Shown in pieces: positions 1 to 10,805 of a stretch of 64,000 nucleotides of DNA (positions are counted from its first letter, which is position 1; each line of letters begins with the position of its first letter). Made by a program: the position numbers and the translations under genes. This stretch comes from Cylicocyclus nassatus. Lineage: Eukaryota > Nematoda > Chromadorea > Rhabditida > Strongylidae. The stretch is from the NCBI GenBank assembly GCA_958299035.1, contig CATQJL010000223.1, positions 82,900,255 through 82,964,254 of the forward strand. The letters are read 5' to 3'. Below the pieces are notes generated by a model. That model worked only from the letters and a program-made list of their open reading frames with translations. It was not told where the DNA came from and searched no databases.

Positions 1-19
1 TCGTAATGACGAAGCTAAG

Positions 20-475
20 CAAGATGTTTACATGAAATCAATAAATAATCTTTACTCAAGTGTCTGCTACACAAAATCTTTACAATTCAAAGATTCCTCC
101 TTTGACGCGAACACAAGCACGGGAATGCTTGGGAACGCTGTTCAGGGTGGCATGAAAGTGCTCCACGTCGACTTCTTCTCAGGCATCTAAAGGCACGTCG
201 CAGAGACTTCAGTTCTTGCGTGGGTGAGCGCAGGCTTTGGCCTAAAGAACTGGCCACACATTGCAGTCGAGTGTGTTCAAGTCCGGGCAATACGGAGGCC
301 ATTCCGCAGGAGCAATGAAGCCCTTAATGTTGCTTTGGAGCCAAGTTTGAACAACCTTCGCTTTCTGCGCAGGTGCGCTATCCTGCTGGGAGCACCAATC
401 GCTTCCAGCGAATGGATATTGACCCAGTTAACAATTCCTTCTTCAGCATGCTATTCACATGCGTAGCAGCTCAGA
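20..475 (-). pseudogene. Tc1/mariner (DD37D, maT-like) transposase, C-terminal part, broken
   Basis: The minus strand encodes the catalytic C-terminal half of a Tc1/mariner transposase, the DDE/D nuclease that cuts and pastes the element. The second catalytic Asp lies in a QQDSAPA motif (codon 380-382) and the third in PDLNTLD (codon 266-268). The 37 residues between them give DD37D, the signature of the maT group. Downstream the frame slips: LKSLRRAF is in one frame and HATLNSVPKHSRACV in another, with in-frame stops near 190 and 230. The copy is therefore dead. It continues the fragment at 1035-1620; the intervening block is an insertion. Confidence 0.8.
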
Positions 476-1034
476 TAATCGCCGGGGGCAGGCGGTCCGC
501 AAACTCGCGCTTTTCTGCAAGCGGTCAGCAGGATTCTGAGGCGTGGTCAAAGCTTCAGCGAGCGGTAGTTCCTTTACTGTCTAATGTTCTGCCAGCGGGC
601 AGAAATACAGAATTTTCTGCAGGCGCTCGTCAAATAATTTCTTTCAGCAAACGCTGGCCGAAATTTCAGCAGGCGCTCGGACTCTTTTTACGCATTTTCG
701 GGCATACGTCGAGCACATTTAAAACTCTGTGTGGCCAGAGGAAGTGACATCGATGGTTTAATTACTCAAGTTTGAGGTACTTTCCCTCAGCGGAAAGTAC
801 CTGGGGGCTGCGCGGTCCTCTATAAAGGACCGCACGGCCCACAAATATTTTGCATATTCTCGCGGAAAATTCGCGAGAATGCGGCCACTGCGCCGCAGCT
901 AGTATATAAGGAAACCGCGATTGTTCTCCAAGCATTCATCTAAAATTTCGCTGAAATTCTTCCAAATATCTGCAAGCGGACCGCAAGAAATCAGCGAACT
1001 ATTCTTCCGGTGCCCGCCCGCCCATGGTCGCCTG
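476..1034. other. insertion of about 560 bp inside the transposase, carrying an SL RNA-like gene
   Basis: Transposase homology stops near 1035 (GIKVDTLR side) and resumes near 470 (NSMLKKELL side), where family members have no gap beyond a few residues. The inserted block holds a loose array of TTTCWGCARGCG-like motifs (515-690), the SL-like gene (755 onward) and a row of hairpins. No terminal repeats or duplication were found, so the insertion mechanism is unknown and the edges are approximate. Confidence 0.6.
755..885 (+). ncRNA. SL1-type spliced leader RNA-like gene (variant leader)
   Basis: Positions 755-776 match the 22-nt nematode SL1 leader at 21 positions; the difference is T instead of C at leader position 12 (base 766). 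The leader ends in GAG and is followed directly by a GT donor (777-778), as in real SL RNAs. Downstream are perfect hairpins at 775-802 (11 bp, 6-nt loop), 812-833 (8 bp, 6-nt loop) and 856-880 (9 bp, 7-nt loop). A U-rich, Sm-like ATATTTTG (845-852) sits between the second and third. This is the order expected of an SL RNA: leader, donor, stem-loops, Sm site, terminal stem-loop. A fourth small hairpin is at 880-897. Oddities are the imperfect Sm site, the donor lying inside a hairpin with downstream sequence, and the location inside a dead transposase. It may be a variant SL gene or an SL pseudogene. Confidence 0.62.
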
Positions 1035-1620
1035 CCCCCGGCGACTCTGAGAGTGTCCACCTTGATGCCTTGGAACCCTAAAAACCAGCGGCATCTTGCC
1101 GTCGGAAACGATCGCCGGGCTATTAGGTGATGATTCTCTTCTTTTGGCCATCAAAAACCTCTTTACTGTAAAAATTTTGACGTCAGAAAAGAGCATCGTT
1201 TGGTGGCGTGCCTTGGAGAGACGTTCTGCAATCGATGGCATCTGCGCAGTCAATTTAGCTTCGTGTCTTCCCACATGACTATTTAGCGTCCTGAAAAGCT
1301 TCACCCAAGGCCCTGTTTCACGATGTCGGAGACTGTCCTGCCAGAGATGGATAGCTCTGAAGTCAGCTCAAGTCAAGCTTCGTCGACGATTGCCACGATG
1401 GCACTGGCGAACGATCCTCACATTTTTGTGAGTGTCCGCAGTAGCCGATTTACCACTCCCACAACAGTCCTGGGTGTGTTCATAACCTGGAAGCCACGCA
1501 AGGTGGAAAATACGCTAATTTGTGATGGGAACTCGCGCAATCTGCTAGTCAGCCATCCTCGTGCATCTTCGCCAACAGCGCTCGCTCCATTTTGGAAGGC
1601 ATATCTCCAACAGAAATAAA
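1035..1620 (-). pseudogene. Tc1/mariner (maT-like) transposase, N-terminal and middle part, broken
   Basis: Minus-strand upstream part of the same transposase. A GRP-type linker and second helix-turn-helix read through THKNVRIVRQCHRGNRRRSL, then GPWVKLFRT, then the first catalytic site LFSDVKIFTV (Asp codon 1182-1184), where family members usually have FTDEKIFTV. SDGKMPLVF follows, then the frame is lost before the insertion. Stops interrupt the N-terminal DNA-binding region near 1370 and 1500. Non-functional. Confidence 0.72.
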
Positions 1621-1639
1621 GCTAATGGTCCAGTTTCTG

Positions 1640-2140
1640 GAGGGCTTGCGCTTAAGAATATAAGAAGAAAATATCTATGATTAGCATACAAGAATTTGCT
1701 GAAAATGCGAACATACAATGACGTCAAAAATTGTTCAAAGACTTTCCCTTAACCCTGTACTTTCATGGTCAGGGTGCCCACAGTTACTTTGCAAATTTTG
1801 CAATTTTGCTGTATTTTGGAGATATCCTTCGTCTGAAAAAACTCTTTGGGTGCAAATAATTTGTGCACGGGTACCGCTACCTACTTTTTCTCTGGGTTTT
1901 TGGGTTATGAGCCCTGGAAAATTTCTGGAGCATCCCAAATTTTTTTTGCGCAGGGCCTTTTCCTTCGTTTTATGCCTCCCTCCTCTAACAAAATTTTTCC
2001 TACATTGCTGCATACCTACCCTGTGCACAACCAAAGGGAGTTCCCACGCAGGATGGGTAATCTTTTCGTAAGTCATGTCAAACCAATACTGTTTAACAAG
2101 TTTTAGCGAAATCTGGGACTTCTACTTGGCTTGCTTATCT
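1640..2140. other. no gene seen; low-complexity repeat debris
   Basis: Only short frames without family resemblance. Part of 1890-1960 resembles blocks near 4740 and 6510 (a motif about frozen-together ATTTCTGG and GGTTATGA words), suggesting fragments of one old dispersed repeat. Confidence 0.4.
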
Positions 2141-2285
2141 GTGGCCGTATTCATCAACAAAAACCCAGTGGGTTCCGGAACCCAGTTTAGTGCTTTTGAT
2201 GAATATCGATGTAGAATCGATATTCATCAAAACCACTAAATGGGTTTCGGAACCCACTGGGTTGTTCGTTGATGAATACGGCCAC
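2141..2285. mobile_element. 145-bp perfect-hairpin MITE
   Basis: The two halves are near-perfect inverse complements, from GTGGCCGTATTCATCAAC at the left to its complement at the right, with the fold centre near 2212. There is no coding capacity. It is a small foldback element; the target duplication is not clear. Confidence 0.7.
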
Positions 2286-2289
2286 TGAA

Positions 2290-2816
2290 GTTTCGAACAT
2301 GCTTATTTTTTTGGAAAGTAAGTTACACACGATTTCACGCCGCCATTAAGCGACGAATCCACTTCAGTGAATGAGTTGGTGGCTGTGATTTATAGAGACA
2401 TCAAGAATTATTTCTTAAGCAAAGAAATCAGTTTTACCAAGAAGAATGGGGATGACGAGACATTCATTAAGTTGCCCTAAAAGTTGTTGTTCTAAAACTC
2501 GAACGAAGTATCGCAACTGTGTAACCTTTTACAGTATCTAAGCTTTGACGCATACCGTTATCCTGCCATTCAATGGAAACCAGTCCAACTTTCAGAAAAA
2601 CCTACTGGCTTCACGAAAAAACGACTGGTTTGCCTTTTTGCAGATTTGGCGTTGTATGAATGATGTTTATTTATTTAATACATACGCACATAGGCGTGCT
2701 CTCATAAACCCAACAAAAAACCGCGTGATGAGGTATAAATATAAATATAAAGATAGAGAATTGGAAACAAAGTAAATGAAAAGCAACAAAGTAATTTTTG
2801 TTGGCACGGTTGCCAT
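2290..2816. other. no gene seen
   Basis: AT-rich sequence with only short frames. The stretch near 2665-2700 (TTATTTA then ACATACGCACATAGGCG) resembles 30415-30440, so it is probably a repeat fragment. Confidence 0.4.
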
Positions 2817-2819
2817 TTA

Positions 2820-3638
2820 GGACCGCATGCACTAACATCCCCGCGGGGAGGGGATCGCAGCTTAAAAGAAGGCTTCATATCCTGAGGCTCCAGATATCTG
2901 GATTTCATGTTGTGTACGTAACGTAAGTACTCCTACTATCCTTCACTATGAACACATTGAACAGCAGCGAGAAGCTGTACAAGCCACAGTTTCCAGCATT
3001 TGTATGATCCCTGATGATCCCCGGCGCTTTTCTTTGAAGTCATTTTTCTTTCTCCAAAGTTAACGAAAAGTTTTCAAAATGTGCAGATTATCTAACCCAA
3101 CACTGCTTAGCATGTTGCTGATAAGAACAAGTGATGTATCGGAGTTATGAAATTTGCGATGAACCACAAGTCGAAAGTTGTGGTTTATCGAAAAATTTAT
3201 TACAAAAACTCATTTGTTCTCATCAGTAACATGCTTAGCAGTGTCAGTATAATGTAGCCAGCACGAGGTTTGGGAGAAAGGAAGTTTGAATTATGCCGAG
3301 GTTTCAACAAGAGAAGACGAAAAACTTACTGATCAATGTGCTTAGCATTGTTGTGTTAGATAATTAGTACAGCATTGAAAGGTTTTCGTTGACTCCAAAG
3401 AAAGAAAAATGACTTTAAAGAAAAGCGCCGGGGATTGTCAGGGATCATACAAAAAGCTGGAAAATGCGCCTTGTACAGCTTCTCGCTCCTGTTCAATATG
3501 TTCATAGTGAAGGATAGTAGGAGTACTTACGATTACGTACACAACGTGAATTCTAGACATCTGGAGCTTTAGAATATGATGCTTTTTCTGAGCTGCGATC
3601 CCCCCCCCCCTCAACCGGGTTGTTAGTGTATGCGGCCC
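2820..3638. mobile_element. foldback MITE, TTA target duplication (copy 1)
   Basis: Terminal inverted repeats begin GGACCGCATGCACTAAC on the left and end with the complement of GGGCCGCATACACTAAC on the right. The arms are complementary over most of their length, including a shared TGATCCC and CCGGCGCTTTTC block. TTA flanks both ends (2817-2819, 3639-3641), a 3-bp duplication as in PIF/Harbinger-type elements. A second copy lies at 35101-35807. No transposase is encoded. Confidence 0.8.
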
Positions 3639-3641
3639 TTA

Positions 3642-5684
3642 GGCTCAAACAAATACATGACACCAGTGATAAGCCAAAATGACACACCCACATATAGAAA
3701 CTCCATAAGCAATGAATCGCGGCACAACCTACCCTAGCTTGCCACCAGATGTATAGTTGACAAGCAGCACGGACAGGGTGAAGGCCAGGCAAACGCATAC
3801 ACCGGCAGTCCCCGCTGGCATATCCAAACGGGTGCAGTTGTACGGGCCAATAGGGGGCCACCAGCGCACCCGCTCTGGCAAAAAAGGGCAAGGTCATGTT
3901 ACAAATACGAGTTTTCACAGGATGGGTGGTGGGGACGGAAGTATGAAAGTCTAACGCGGGCATGTCATTCAAGTTTACTAGTCAACCGAAACAGACTAAA
4001 ACGGTAACCGAGCGCTAGTCGAATTGAAGGTGCCACGCAGGCTTTCCAGTTAATCATGATGTAGAAGAGAATGAAGAGGGAAAGTGGCACCCTTTCAGTT
4101 TGTCATGACCATCGCGAAGGAGAAAACAAGAAGAATTGTCTTAACAAAATCAAAGTGCAGGAAGGATAGAGAAGAGATTTATGGAAAGACGCAAGAAAGT
4201 ATTCGGTAATGAAGTAGGGCGCTGTCATCTGACGTCCGCTATCTGCAGTAGTTAAGTACATCAAATATGGATAGTGCTTTTCTGAAGTGAGAATTTTTTG
4301 GTGTAGTTCAGAGGGTGGACCCTCAATCCATTTGGGCGTTCTGAAAGCAAGTGTGCACGACCTACGCAAACGATGGGATATAGGTAATTTAGGGTAGCGA
4401 AAAGCGGCGCAGGAGCGCCTTCCGTAAACACAACGAAAGCACCAGAAAGTGGAGGATTTTAGGCGGAGGTCGTCTTTGGAAATTCTGAATGCCAAAACGA
4501 GATCTGTTTGAACTCTTCTGTAGCACAACGAATACTATATGGAGGAAGAGTGTGAGATAGTTTTGATCAGTGAAGGCACAATAGTAAAGTACTCTAGTAA
4601 ATGTTTTTTGCAGGTTTTCAATTTTTGCTATATCTTCAGAGCAGTGGCGATCCCAAGATTTCGGATCGGTGGGGGGGGGGCGGCAAAAATTTTTTTTGAA
4701 TGAAGGAGCGTGGCGTCAGCCATGCACTCCGAAAAAATTTCTGGGGTGCTTCTTAGAATTTTTGCGTGTTCATAACCCCTAAAATCTTGAAAAGGGGGTG
4801 TGGCGTTAGCCACGCCTCTGAAAAAAAATTTCTCAAGACTGATTTGAACTTTTGAAAAATTTAAAAAATTGTTCCAAATTATCTACAAAAATAAACAAGT
4901 CACTAGCAATAATTTTGAAAGTACTCACAGCTTAATTGCTAAGGAATTTAGAATCTTTTGAATTTGTCAAGCTCAGATTTCTTCGTCAAAATTTGGATGC
5001 AAGAAGCTTCAAACGCTGTTGCAAAGCGGGAATAATCGATTGCTTATAGAACTTGCCGGTGTTCCATGCGTTTTTATGAGTGATTATGAAAGCGGAACTG
5101 AAAACCTGGTATTGTTCAAGCAGCTATGAGCAGACGAGCAACTGCAGCCTAATTATGCCAGCTGCGCATATCGCAGATCTTGCTAATTATTAGAAAGTTT
5201 AGAGTCGAATGTGAGCAGAATTTTACGACTTTATGATGAAGGGAGGTACATTTTCTGTCTTCATTTCAAGCAAACTATGTATGCGCACTGTTAAAGCAGA
5301 GATTGCAGGTATAGGCATCCCGCATACAGCGGCAGGACGCAACTGCAGATCTGCCGGCGTCTCTCTTTCGAGACGCACTTCCTTTCTCTTTTACTGTTTT
5401 CTGTTCCTCCTAAGCACTTACCCTGTCGGACGCAGTGACCTGCTTTTTTTTCTGCGTGCAATGACTCACCTTTAGGTCTAATAGCGAAAGTCTGTTGGGA
5501 ATGAACAGGTAGGTGTCTTTTTTCATCTGAACACTTGAGCGCAACTTTTTTGTGATAAAGGAGTACAAAGAGAAATCTATTTATATTAATTTATCTATCT
5601 ATTTATTTCTCTGTTTTTATTGAAGTGTAGTATGTGAATAGGAGCACAGAGTAATTATTTTTCAATCGAACATACAAAATCAAT
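3642..5684. other. repeat-rich gap without a recognisable gene
   Basis: A minus-strand open frame of 141 codons (4103-4528) has no recognisable motif and no neighbouring splice-compatible frame, so it is not called. A poly-G tract and partial inverted repeats (GTGTGGCGTTAGCCACGCC type) at 4665-4825 mark another decayed repeat. A TATC/TATT microsatellite lies at 5575-5610. Confidence 0.4.
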
Positions 5685-5992
5685 TCAATCACTGCTGATA
5701 CTTGAGCTTTTGTGTTCCGCGATACTTGAGCGCGATGCCTGAACTTCAGCTGAATGGCCCGCGACAGTTCTTTTCCTCTTCTTTAACTTGATAACTACGA
5801 CAATGACCAGCAAAATTATAATGATGCCCGAAACAACTAATACCGCTATTATCAGCGGTGACAACCTAAACTGGCTATTTCCAAGAAAAGTACGATTATA
5901 GCAAGCAGAGGTCAGAACGAACCCTCCTGATGAGGACGATTTTGCAGAAGAGCTGGTTGTGCTCGTAGATGTTGTGGTTGTGGTCCTTGTTG
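5685..5992 (-). CDS. last exon of a single-pass membrane protein (Ser/Thr stalk, TM helix, cytoplasmic tail)
   Basis: Translating the minus strand gives a Thr/Ser-rich run (TTTTTSTSTTSSSAKSSS), a short segment with one Cys and an N-glycosylation site (CYNRT), then a classic membrane helix: PLIIAVLVVSGIIIILLVIV plus VV. The stop-transfer KLKKRKR, a polar tail of about 30 residues and a TGA at 5685-5687 follow. The upstream edge is a splice acceptor (GATTCAG, exon from 5992). The topology predicted is an outside mucin-like stalk with the C-terminus inside. A Cys-rich exon lies 43 bp upstream, but the phases as read do not join (0 versus 2), so one edge may be wrong. The family is not recognised. 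Confidence 0.68.
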
Positions 5993-6035
5993 CTGAATCA
6001 TGAACAAAAATAATTGTAAAAGACTAATTTTCTAC

Positions 6036-6166
6036 AAAATTGTTGCAATATGAGAGCAATAACTGAAAAGAGGCATCCAAGTCTTTCGTAGAATTTTTTA
6101 TGCGGCAGCTTTGTTGGTCAGAGCTCATACACTTGTCGCAACTGTTTTCTGCTTTGGCACAGATGC
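6036..6166 (-). CDS. candidate Cys-rich ectodomain exon, upstream of the TM exon
   Basis: Between an acceptor (TTTCGAG) and a donor (GTAGAA) the minus strand reads ICAKAENSCDKCMSSDQQSC, followed by about 20 further residues with an N-glycosylation site (NST) and a final Cys. The 43-bp gap to the next exon (5993-6035) has normal nematode intron length. Cys spacing suggests a disulphide-bonded extracellular module. No named domain is recognised. Splice phase to the TM exon is unresolved. Confidence 0.45.
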
Positions 6167-6397
6167 CTCGAAATTACAATGCTGGCACAAAGCTTGCAAG
6201 ATTCCAGAAGGTTTTTGGTAGAAAAATCGTCTTGCAATTTTTTTCCATATTTTGCTCATAAACATGTAGATGTAACATATTCCTGTCTCAAAGTTTCTTG
6301 TAGAGAGCGAGCTACACTTTTCCGTCAACTGTAGTAGGTGAGAAAGGTCAGCCGAATGCTCGCAAGAGACTTGATGTAAAAGACGTGAGATGAAAGC

Positions 6398-6472
6398 GAA
6401 AAAGTTTTGTCTCCTCTCCTGGACCGATCCTGGCCGTCCCAGGTCGCTCCAGGAGAGGGGACAAAACTTTTT
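6398..6472. repeat. strong hairpin (25-bp arms)
   Basis: GAAAAAGTTTTGTCTCCTCT continuing to CCTGGA is matched by its inverse complement ending at 6472, with a further small inverted repeat in the loop. Probably the end-joined remains of a foldback element. Confidence 0.6.
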
Positions 6473-6924
6473 TCCGAATGGAGATGCGCGCCGATAATCA
6501 TCCACTCTGGAAATTTTTTGTGATGCTTTTAAAGATTTTTGCAGGCCCACAACCCCGAAATTTCAGAAGAAGGGCATGTTCGACAATTTTTCACAAGGCT
6601 AATTTGAATTTGAAAAAAATTTCTCTTATGTACAAGCATAAACAGGTCACTTACACATTTTTATAACTCATAAAAGTTCCAAAACCTTCGACCCATTCTC
6701 GGGAAGGTGGGGGGGCTACGGTCCGCCATTTGTTCTACTAATGTACTTATTTGGTTTTGAGTTGATATTGAGCGTCTCATCCATTTGTTCTCCTCTTGTC
6801 GCACTGCTTCTCATCTTCGTCAGCATCCTCAACACTAAGGAGCTTATGAGCAAATAGAAGAAAGCAATATTGCGCCGTTGTTTAGCCCAGTAGATTTGAC
6901 GGTAAATGTAGCCTATTATGGTGT

Positions 6925-7110
6925 AGATGGGCGACAGTATTCGGGCGCGAAGAAATTGTTTCGCCTGTAATGCCGGCAAATTGCGCGTGCAAAATCACCG
7001 TGAAGCCCACACATTTTATTCCTAGCATTCTTTGGATATTGTCGGCAAATTTCGGCACTGCAGGAATACTCGTCACATTGTAAGTTCCATTTCTTCAGCA
7101 ATGGGGCAGT
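6925..7110 (-). CDS. possible Cys-rich exon
   Basis: An open minus-strand frame reads WNLQCDEYSCSAEICRQYPK and continues with MCGLHGDFARAICRHY and a last Cys before TAA near 6925. Six spaced Cys resemble the 6036-6166 module and suggest another ectodomain exon of the same gene. A plausible acceptor (CCTGCAG) splits it internally and no good donor is visible, so it may be chance or a decayed exon. Confidence 0.28.
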
Positions 7111-7129
7111 AAAAATATGGATCAACCGC

Positions 7130-8837
7130 GAGGACAGCTAGCATAAGCTGTAATGTATACAGCTGAGTAGTTTGTTCCAGATGTGCGCACATGGGAACCC
7201 CCCCCCCCCCTTATGCGAGTGTCAAACAAGCAAGCAGGGAGAAGCAAGTTTATTCTAACAAGAGGATTGTGGATCTTTACCAATTTTTTTTTCTTTTAAA
7301 AGGAAGAAGATTGGTAAAGAAGTTTTGTTTAAAAGAGACCGTCTTGCTTCATTCTCGAATCCGCTAAATACAATGTGCAAAGTGAAGTGTACTCATTCTA
7401 ATAGGCCTCACGCAAAGCGCGGAAGTGTTTCCTGCCCTCACTCCCCTTTTCTCATGCACTTCAATCTTCCATTTTTATTCTGCTGTCTTGCCCAACCATG
7501 AACTACCTATTTTCACTGGAGCAACAGCGTTGCCCTCCGAACCCAGCGCTGACGACCTATACGAAGTATTCATGAGGAGTGACTGACTCTAAATGTGTTT
7601 TCATTGGTCGAACACAATCAAGTTTTCTACAAGCAGCTTGTCACATTGTGGAGGATATGCGGAGATCATGCTTCGCGATTCATATCACTAACCTTATCAG
7701 CTTTTCAGCCGCAGTGGCGAGGAAAATACAACGACAACTGTCAGACGGCTATAGCTAGAATCTGACCCCTTTCCTGCTTGAGATTGCATACTGAGTTGCT
7801 GGCACAGTTGCAGCGCCGTACCAGCGCCGTGCTAGCGCAGTGCAGCACCGCGCAAACGGTATACCGCGGAATTCTTGGGGGTTTTCCAATACGCGATGCG
7901 CCTATCTGACCAACAACTTCAGAACTTGCTTTTTCGCCGAATTGAGTTATACTTCTCTTCAGTCTACTTTTTCATTCATCCCTTATTTTATAACATGTTG
8001 AAAGGCATTAATTTTTCATTTCTTGACATATTAGAATTTTCTGAGAATTAGACATAATGTTATCATGAGCTACCGCCCATTATTCAAAATTTCCATTTCT
8101 AATTTCTGGAATAGCTTTAATTACTATTGGACAGAGTGAACAGAATGCAAGACGATGCAGCTTTTTGGCATTCATAACTGATTTTTGAAATCTTCGAAAT
8201 GATTTATTTTTGATGTTATCATATTCTATATTTGATCAACCCAGTCTTATAGAACACTGAACAGCTAGCAACTAGAGTAACATTTAATGCAATTTTCTCC
8301 TCCTTCTGGCAAGTGTTTTCACTCCCTGATTCGTGAGGGTTGCGGGGATAAAATTATCGTTTTTAGTTCCCAAACGCACCCCATGCTGTAATCGGAAAAG
8401 TCGATACTCAATATTCCGAAGCGGAAAACACTCATTTGTTTTGTTAACTCAACGTTCAATTATGAACGACTTTTAGAAGTTTCAAATTCTGAAGGTTCGT
8501 TGGTGCTTGAAGCGTTTGTGTATTTCACGAGTTCGCGAAAATGAAGATGGAAAACTTTTTTTTGACGAGGCCCAAAAAAAAATCATTGCATTGCATTTGA
8601 ATTCTACTCTATCTGAACAGCACCAAAGCTCTCTGAAAGTTAGAAATGGAATTTTGGAAAATAACTAAAGTAAGGGTAGGTAAAACCATGGGTGGAGATT
8701 CTGGCAGTTATTCGAGCGACCATCAAAGAAAAAGCGCCAATGCTAGAAAGAGAAAGGAATCGTACATCGAACAATATATAAAGCTGTCTGCTGTCTATCT
8801 TTATTTTGCACGGCAGGAAGATTAGCCTAGGACTAAC
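7130..8837. other. no gene seen
   Basis: Unique-looking AT-rich DNA. It contains a poly-C run (7198-7210), a short inverted repeat around 7270-7320 (TCTTTACCAAT and its complement), and no frame with family resemblance. Confidence 0.4.
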
Positions 8838-8981
8838 TTTTATCAGCTTTTGACGGGCGAAGCACTTTTGAGGCGGCAACAGTGAAGCACCAACAGAAGC
8901 GCATTCCAAATTTATGTTCTTTTGCAAGAACGTCAGCACGACAGCGTTTATCTGGTCAATAACTTGATTAGTAGGTGACTG
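8838..8981 (-). CDS. possible coding exon, 48 codons, phase 0 at both ends
   Basis: The minus strand is open from an acceptor (ATTCGAAAG) to a GTTAGT donor and encodes QSPTNQVIDQINAVVLTFLQ followed by KNINLECASVGASLLPP and a basic end. Length is an exact multiple of three with matching phases. The same strand carries the membrane-protein exons 2-3 kb downstream, so it could belong to that gene. No homologue is recognised. Confidence 0.35.
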
Positions 8982-8999
8982 CTTTCGAATAATAAATTG

Positions 9000-10560
9000 C
9001 AATCACCAAATAGCGACCTTACGGCTTAACTTCGATGATCTCTAAAATCAGACCACTTTTTAGCGACATTAGTTTGCTGGTATATACGATCGCGTTATGT
9101 TCAGGGCCCTGCACGAGATGGGCAAATGACAAGCTGGAAATCGTTTTGGGGCCAAAAAGCAAAGGGTATATCGTTTTTGCGGGATCCGGGACGGAGCCCC
9201 GTAAGAAGATTCCAAGTGCTAGCAAAAAAAGGTTTAATCATGCTTACCTTATACATCTAATTCATCGGAAAATAGTTTTCATAAACCTCAACGCACAGCA
9301 GACTTCGCGTGCACTATGCCGCGTTGCCGCTAATTGCCGCGTGCGCGACGTCGCATGAGCGATGCCGTTGAACAGCATGATTACATGATCAGCTCTCAAT
9401 GCAGGCGCAATGATATAGCACCAAATTATGTAAGCAAACAAAGAGAGGCTAGTAGAAACAAAGCATGGAATGTTATGAAAAACTTATGTGAATGGGAGGT
9501 GTAATAAGCATTTTTTCCAAAAATTTCGCAAAACTGGTAAATGAAGATGTGAATTCAAATGGCTCGTTTGTAGGCACAGATGACCATAGGTATGAAACTT
9601 GATAGTTACATGAACACTGGCCTGCAGGTCTTATCTTAGAAGTTTCATTGAAAAATTATGTGAATGAAGGTTGTGGCAAGCTTTTTTCTGAAAATTTCCC
9701 ACTATCAAGAAAATGGAAAAATGGCTCGTTTGCAGCGCAGAGAAAACGAAATCGCGCGAGACTTGGGTGTATACGCGCAGTAGGACTAAGGAACAATGTA
9801 TGAAAAATTATGAAAAACTTATGTGAATGAAGAGCGTGCTACCTGAGGTGAGCATTTCAATTCTCACAATTTTTTCAAAATTTTTACATAAATCTGTTGT
9901 TCACCTAAAGTTTACTATATGGTGAAATTTTGGTTCCGAAACTCCTCCTCTTGTCTTTGTTAGAGCCCAAAATCGCATCAGCAGCCTAGCTTTCTAAGAT
10001 GGAAAGCGCGCCCCAGTCAATCGATACGCGCGGGAACGGCGTCTCTCAGTCCTATGACTGCGTTCCTTTGATATTTTTTCATTCCTTCATTATTTACCTT
10101 GCTTCTTCTACTTCCTGTTTCCTATCTTGATACAGATGAGGAGTAATTAGAGGAATTTGAGCATTGCGCTTTTGAGCGCTTTTAGGCGAAGTGCGGAAGG
10201 TGCTCTCGTTCCACAAGCACAAAGCGTCATTTTTGGGCTCAAGGGGGTATTCGTAAAAACTAGTGCGGTCAAAGGGGAATTCGTTCTGGAAAACCCCGTC
10301 TGCCCACCTCGTGCCGGGCCCTGGTTATGTTGCATACATATAGTTCCGACTGCAGGTAATCGCCTTTATTGCCGTAGGCTGAACGCCCGCGAGCGTGCAA
10401 GTCCAGCTCAGTGCCCAACAGAGAGCGGCAAATGAACCGTGAAACGAACAAATCTTTGCCACTTTGATTTTTACGATTTCTCCCAAGAAATGCGCATCTT
10501 TTTTTAAAGCGCGTTTTCTTCCTTGAGGGCCCGCGACTGTTCGCTATCTCGGGCTGGGGA
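9000..10560. other. no gene; diverged repeated words
   Basis: AAAATTATGTGAATGAAGG-like words recur near 9474, 9650 and 9805, and AAAACTTATGT again near 10737. This suggests an old tandem or dispersed repeat. No coding signal. Confidence 0.35.
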
Positions 10561-10561
10561 A

Positions 10562-10621
10562 CGAACTTACATACCCCGAAAGGCTTGCCGCTACGCAAGC
10601 CTTTCGGGAAATGTAAGTTCC
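10562..10621. repeat. hairpin, CGAAAGGCTTGC arms
   Basis: CGAACTTACAT and CCCCGAAAGGCTTGC are followed after a 6-base loop by GCAAGCCTTTCGGG and ATGTAAGTTC, giving a stem of about 24 bp with one small internal loop. Confidence 0.65.
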
Positions 10622-10805
10622 CCCCCCACCCTCTCGAGCTCTGGTGAAAGAAAGAGGATGAGTTTGAAACCAAATTTGTACTATATAGTAAGCATTAGAC
10701 CTTAAACATTAGTGTGTAAACTTACTTAGGAATTATGAAAAACTTATGTAGACTAATTCTGCCAAGTGAATTGAAGTAATTTGGAAAAAAAGGTGAGTAC
10801 TATTA

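Noticed and set aside
4103..4528. 141-codon minus-strand open frame
   Set aside because: No family motif, no signal peptide or TM pattern, no coding-like continuation across splice sites; the length is not surprising in 64 kb.
5920..5935. CTGATGAGGACG, a hammerhead-core-like word
   Set aside because: Lies in the TM-protein exon on the opposite strand and has no GAAA partner or stems.
6125..6550. 141-codon minus-strand open frame
   Set aside because: It overlaps the better-supported Cys-rich exon in another frame and crosses the strong hairpin at 6398-6472, so it is probably chance.
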